From: Actinomadura syzygii
GTDB taxonomy: Bacteria > Actinomycetota > Actinomycetes > Streptosporangiales > Streptosporangiaceae
DNA: 64,000 nt
Assembly: GCF_008085905.1 (NCBI RefSeq)
Contig: NZ_VSFF01000005.1
Span: 248,001-312,000, forward strand
Reading direction: 5' to 3'
Part shown: positions 61,620-64,000 of the stretch, piece by piece
How the letters are laid out: each line of letters opens with the position of its first letter
Position numbering within the stretch: the stretch's first letter is position 1
Program-made: the position numbers and the translations under genes
Notes under the pieces: generated by a model
The model's database searches: none
The model's input: the letters and a program-made list of their open reading frames with translations, nothing else
What the model was told of the DNA's origin: nothing

Positions 61620-62765
61620 ATGGAGACGGGCGACGGCTGCGGCGGCGGTGAGCAGGGCGCGACCCTGCACGCCGTCAGTTCGGCCGTGCTCGCGGTCACC
61701 CGCCACCTGTCCGTGCACGAGGTGCTGCAGGTGATCGTCCGGGCGGCGGCGCAGCTGCTGGACGCCCGCTACGCCGCGCTCGGCGTGCCCGACGACGAGG
61801 GCTCCTTCGCCGAGTTCGTCGTCGAGGGCGTCTCCGACGAGGAGTGGGAGCGGATCGGTCCACTGCCCCGCCAGCACGGGATGCTCGCCGCGATGCTCAA
61901 GGGCGACACGCCGAAGCGGCTCGCCGACATCCGCCGGGAGCCCGAGTTCGAGGGGTGGCCGGTCGCGCATCCCGTCCTGAAGGACTTCATCGGCGTCCCG
62001 ATCCGCGACGCGGAGGACGTCCTCGGCATCGTCTTCCTCGCCAACAAGCGGACCCCGGGCGGCTTCACCCAGGACGACGAGGACGTCCTCACCCTGTTCG
62101 CCGCGCACGCCGCGATCGCCGTGACGAACGCTCGCCTGTACGAGCACAACCGGGAGCTGACCGTCGTCGCGGAGCGCAACCGGATGGCGCGCGAGCTGCA
62201 CGACGCCGTCGCGCAGAAGCTGTTCTCGCTGCGGCTGACCGCGCGGACCGCGTCCGCGCTGGCCGAACGCGACCCGGCGCGGACCATCCGCGAGCTGGAG
62301 CAGGTGGAGCGGCTCGCGGCGGAGGCGCTCGCGGAGCTGCGCGCCGTGATCTTCGAGCTGCGCCCGGCCGACCTCGCCGACGGGCTGGTGTCCTCGCTGC
62401 GCAAGCACGTCGAGGTGCTCGACCGGGCGCACGAGGCCGAGGTGCGGATCGCGGCCGACGAGGCCGTCGTCCTGCCGGAGGAGCACGAGGCCGTCGCGTT
62501 CCGCATCACGCAGGAGGCCCTCTACAACGCGCTCCGGCACGCCAAGGCCCGGACGGTCGAGGTCCGCCTCGGCACCGCGGACGGGCAGGCCGTGCTGGAG
62601 GTCGCCGACGACGGCACGGGCTTCGACCCGGCCGACACGGCGGAGCCGCAGAACGGGCTCGGCCTCGCGTCCATGCGCGACCGGGCGTACTCGATCGGCG
62701 GCGACCTCACCATCGACGCCGCGCCCGGACGCGGCACGACCGTCCGGCTGGAGGTGCCGCTGTGA
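61620..62765 (+). CDS. GAF-domain sensor histidine kinase (NarL-type partner)
   Basis: 381 aa, soluble. GAF domain (~20-175: LLDARYAALGVPDDEG, DFIGVPIRDAEDVLGIVFLANK), HisKA_3 ERNRMARELHDAVAQKLFSL with phospho-acceptor His194, and HATPase (ITQEALYNALRHAKA; DDGTGFDPADT; NGLGLASMRDRA). DosS/DevS-like lineage in layout, but a single GAF and no heme-His evidence. GTGA overlap with its response regulator. Confidence 0.92.
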   Translation: METGDGCGGGEQGATLHAVSSAVLAVTRHLSVHEVLQVIVRAAAQLLDARYAALGVPDDEGSFAEFVVEGVSDEEWERIGPLPRQHGMLAAMLKGDTPKRLADIRREPEFEGWPVAHPVLKDFIGVPIRDAEDVLGIVFLANKRTPGGFTQDDEDVLTLFAAHAAIAVTNARLYEHNRELTVVAERNRMARELHDAVAQKLFSLRLTARTASALAERDPARTIRELEQVERLAAEALAELRAVIFELRPADLADGLVSSLRKHVEVLDRAHEAEVRIAADEAVVLPEEHEAVAFRITQEALYNALRHAKARTVEVRLGTADGQAVLEVADDGTGFDPADTAEPQNGLGLASMRDRAYSIGGDLTIDAAPGRGTTVRLEVPL

Positions 62766-63529
62766 CCGCCGACGGCCGCGCCCCCGCGGGCGGGGACGTT
62801 CCCCCGCACCTCAGAGGGAAGGCGCCGATCAGGGTGCTCATCGCCGACGACCATCCGGTCGTCCGGCAGGGGCTGCGCACGTTCCTCGGCATCCAGGACG
62901 ACATCGACGTCGTCGGGGAGGCAGCGGACGGCACATCGGCCGTGACACTGGCCGAATCCCTGGAGCCCGATATCGTGCTCATGGACCTCAAGATGCCCGG
63001 CGCCGACGGCCTGACCGCGCTGACGGAGCTGCGGGCTCGTGGGGTGGCGGCACGGGTCCTCGTCCTGACCAGCGTCACGGAGCGCGGGCACGTGCTCCCG
63101 GCGGTGCGGGCGGGCGCCGCCGGGTACCTGTACAAGGACGTCGACCCGCAGGCGCTCGTCCAGGCGATCCGCGCCGTGCACGACGGGCACGTCCTGTTCG
63201 CGCCCGACGCGGCCGAGGCGATGGTGCGGTCCGGGACGGCCGGCGGCCCCGGCCAGGGTGACGACCGCGGCCTCGCCGCGCTGACCGAACGGGAACGGGA
63301 GGTGCTCGTGCACATAGCGCGGGGCAGGTCCAACCGGGAGATCGCACGCGCGCTCGTGGTGTCCGAGAAGACGGTCAAGACGCACGTCAGTAATCTGCTC
63401 ATGAAACTGGGAGTCCAGGATCGGACGCAGGCGGCCCTGTACGCCGTCCGGCACGGCGTCGACTCCTCCGGCGACGACGGCACGGCCGGGTTCGCCGGGG
63501 AAATCGGCAGGGCCGACGTCCGCGACTGA
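62762..63529 (+). CDS. NarL/FixJ-family response regulator
   Basis: 255 aa. Receiver domain with acid pair Asp29-Asp30, phospho-acceptor Asp75 in VLMDLKMPG, Thr/Ser and Lys in YLYKDVD; LuxR-type HTH TEREREVLVHIARGRSNREIARALVVSEKTVKTHVSNLLMKL. GTG in the overlap with the kinase stop. Cognate pair; targets unknown, the divergent SDR-MFS-QueA operon is a candidate. Confidence 0.93.
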   Translation: MTADGRAPAGGDVPPHLRGKAPIRVLIADDHPVVRQGLRTFLGIQDDIDVVGEAADGTSAVTLAESLEPDIVLMDLKMPGADGLTALTELRARGVAARVLVLTSVTERGHVLPAVRAGAAGYLYKDVDPQALVQAIRAVHDGHVLFAPDAAEAMVRSGTAGGPGQGDDRGLAALTEREREVLVHIARGRSNREIARALVVSEKTVKTHVSNLLMKLGVQDRTQAALYAVRHGVDSSGDDGTAGFAGEIGRADVRD

Positions 63530-63567
63530 AACAAAACTCCTCTGACAGGATCGTCATCGAAATTGGT

Positions 63568-64000
63568 ATGAACGTAGCAATCAGATACGCGGCCGGAAGC
63601 GACATCGGCTGCAACCGAGAGAACAACGAGGACTCGGGATACGCCGGCGCGCGGCTGATCGCGGTCGCCGACGGCATGGGCGGCTACGCGGGCGGCGAGG
63701 TCGCGAGCTCGACGGTCATCGGGTCCCTCCGCTCGCTCGACGCCGACGCCCGCCAGGGCGACGACCTCGTCGACATGCTGGGCCGCGCCGTCGCCGAGGC
63801 CAACGAGAAGCTGCGCATCGTCCGGGAGGAACGTCCCGACCTGAGCAGGATGGGCACGACGCTGACCGCCATGCTGTGGTCCGGCGAGTCCGTCGCGCTC
63901 GCGCACGTCGGCGACTCGCGCGGCTACCTGCTGCGCGACGGCGAGCTGTTCCAGATGACGCAGGACCACACGATGGACGAGCTGCTCAAGGCGGAGGCCG
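63568..64000 (+). CDS. PP2C-family serine/threonine phosphatase (truncated by window end)
   Basis: First 144 codons visible. SPFH-free PP2C core: SDIGCNRENNEDSGY, IAVADGMGGYAGGEVASS (metal Asp), MGTTLTAMLWSGESVALAHVGDSRGYLLRDG, MTQDHTM. The metal-binding Asp residues are intact. C-terminal half (PstP-like membrane anchor or not) lies outside the window. 38 bp after the response regulator gene. Confidence 0.9.
   Translation, partial: MNVAIRYAAGSDIGCNRENNEDSGYAGARLIAVADGMGGYAGGEVASSTVIGSLRSLDADARQGDDLVDMLGRAVAEANEKLRIVREERPDLSRMGTTLTAMLWSGESVALAHVGDSRGYLLRDGELFQMTQDHTMDELLKAEA

Overview
The window is about 70% G+C DNA from a filamentous-type actinobacterium, most likely a Streptosporangiales/Thermomonosporaceae (Actinomadura-like) organism. 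This is inferred from GTG/TTG starts, GC-rich codon use, the actinobacterial regulators WblA (WhiB family) and BldG, and gene order. From about 6.4 kb to 44 kb the gene order and relative strands closely follow what I recall of the Mycobacterium tuberculosis Rv3683 to Rv3654c block: metallophosphoesterase, ponA2, whiB4, the two ArsA-like ATPases, DUF4177, RidA, metallo-beta-lactamase, crp, nth, CoA-NUDIX, marP, ephE, holin-like protein, acs, ssd and the Tad/Flp pilus genes. It then continues into a helicase, bldG with an anti-sigma kinase, and hppA, as I recall from Streptomyces. Lineage-specific insertions sit inside this scaffold.

Layout. 0-2.8 kb: truncated AfsR/SARP-type regulator, alpha/beta hydrolase and PGRP-type amidase. 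2.9-5.7 kb: a lower-GC defence-like pair (AbiGi-like protein and a ScoMcrA-like HNH nuclease) next to tRNA-Pro(CGG). 5.8-7.9 kb: methyltransferase, phosphoesterase, YqeY. 7.9-13 kb: an inserted cell-envelope cluster (M15 peptidase, small membrane protein, DUF1906 glycoside-hydrolase-like protein, lipoprotein, secreted protein). 13-19 kb: class A PBP, WblA, paired ArsA-like ATPases, SPFH protein. 20-30 kb: redox, RNA and DNA housekeeping genes with crp, nth and marP. 30-35 kb: nhaA operon and acs. 35.6-37 kb: a Fic-fold protein without its catalytic motif, and a pentapeptide-repeat protein. 38-44 kb: tight-adherence pilus operon. 44-50 kb: surface protein, MrfA-type helicase, bldG switch. 50-54.7 kb: proton pyrophosphatase followed by an unusual repeat region (109-bp inverted repeats, about 13 units of a ~27-bp array, 40-bp repeats) around a small membrane protein and a SixA-like phosphatase. 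54.7-64 kb: FUSC transporter, serB, a QueA-like/MFS/SDR operon, GAF histidine kinase/response regulator, and a truncated PP2C phosphatase.

The genes mostly serve cell-wall growth and remodelling (PBP, amidase, M15 peptidase, DUF1906 protein), developmental and redox regulation (WblA, BldG, Crp), pilus assembly and central metabolism (Acs, HppA, SerB). The best candidates for something new are the AbiGi-like/ScoMcrA-like pair, the hppA-sixA repeat element carrying DnaA-box-like 9-mers, the inactive Fic-like protein, and the leaderless lysin/membrane-protein/M15 cassette. Assignments rest on reading the sequence and on remembered family features; no database search was run.
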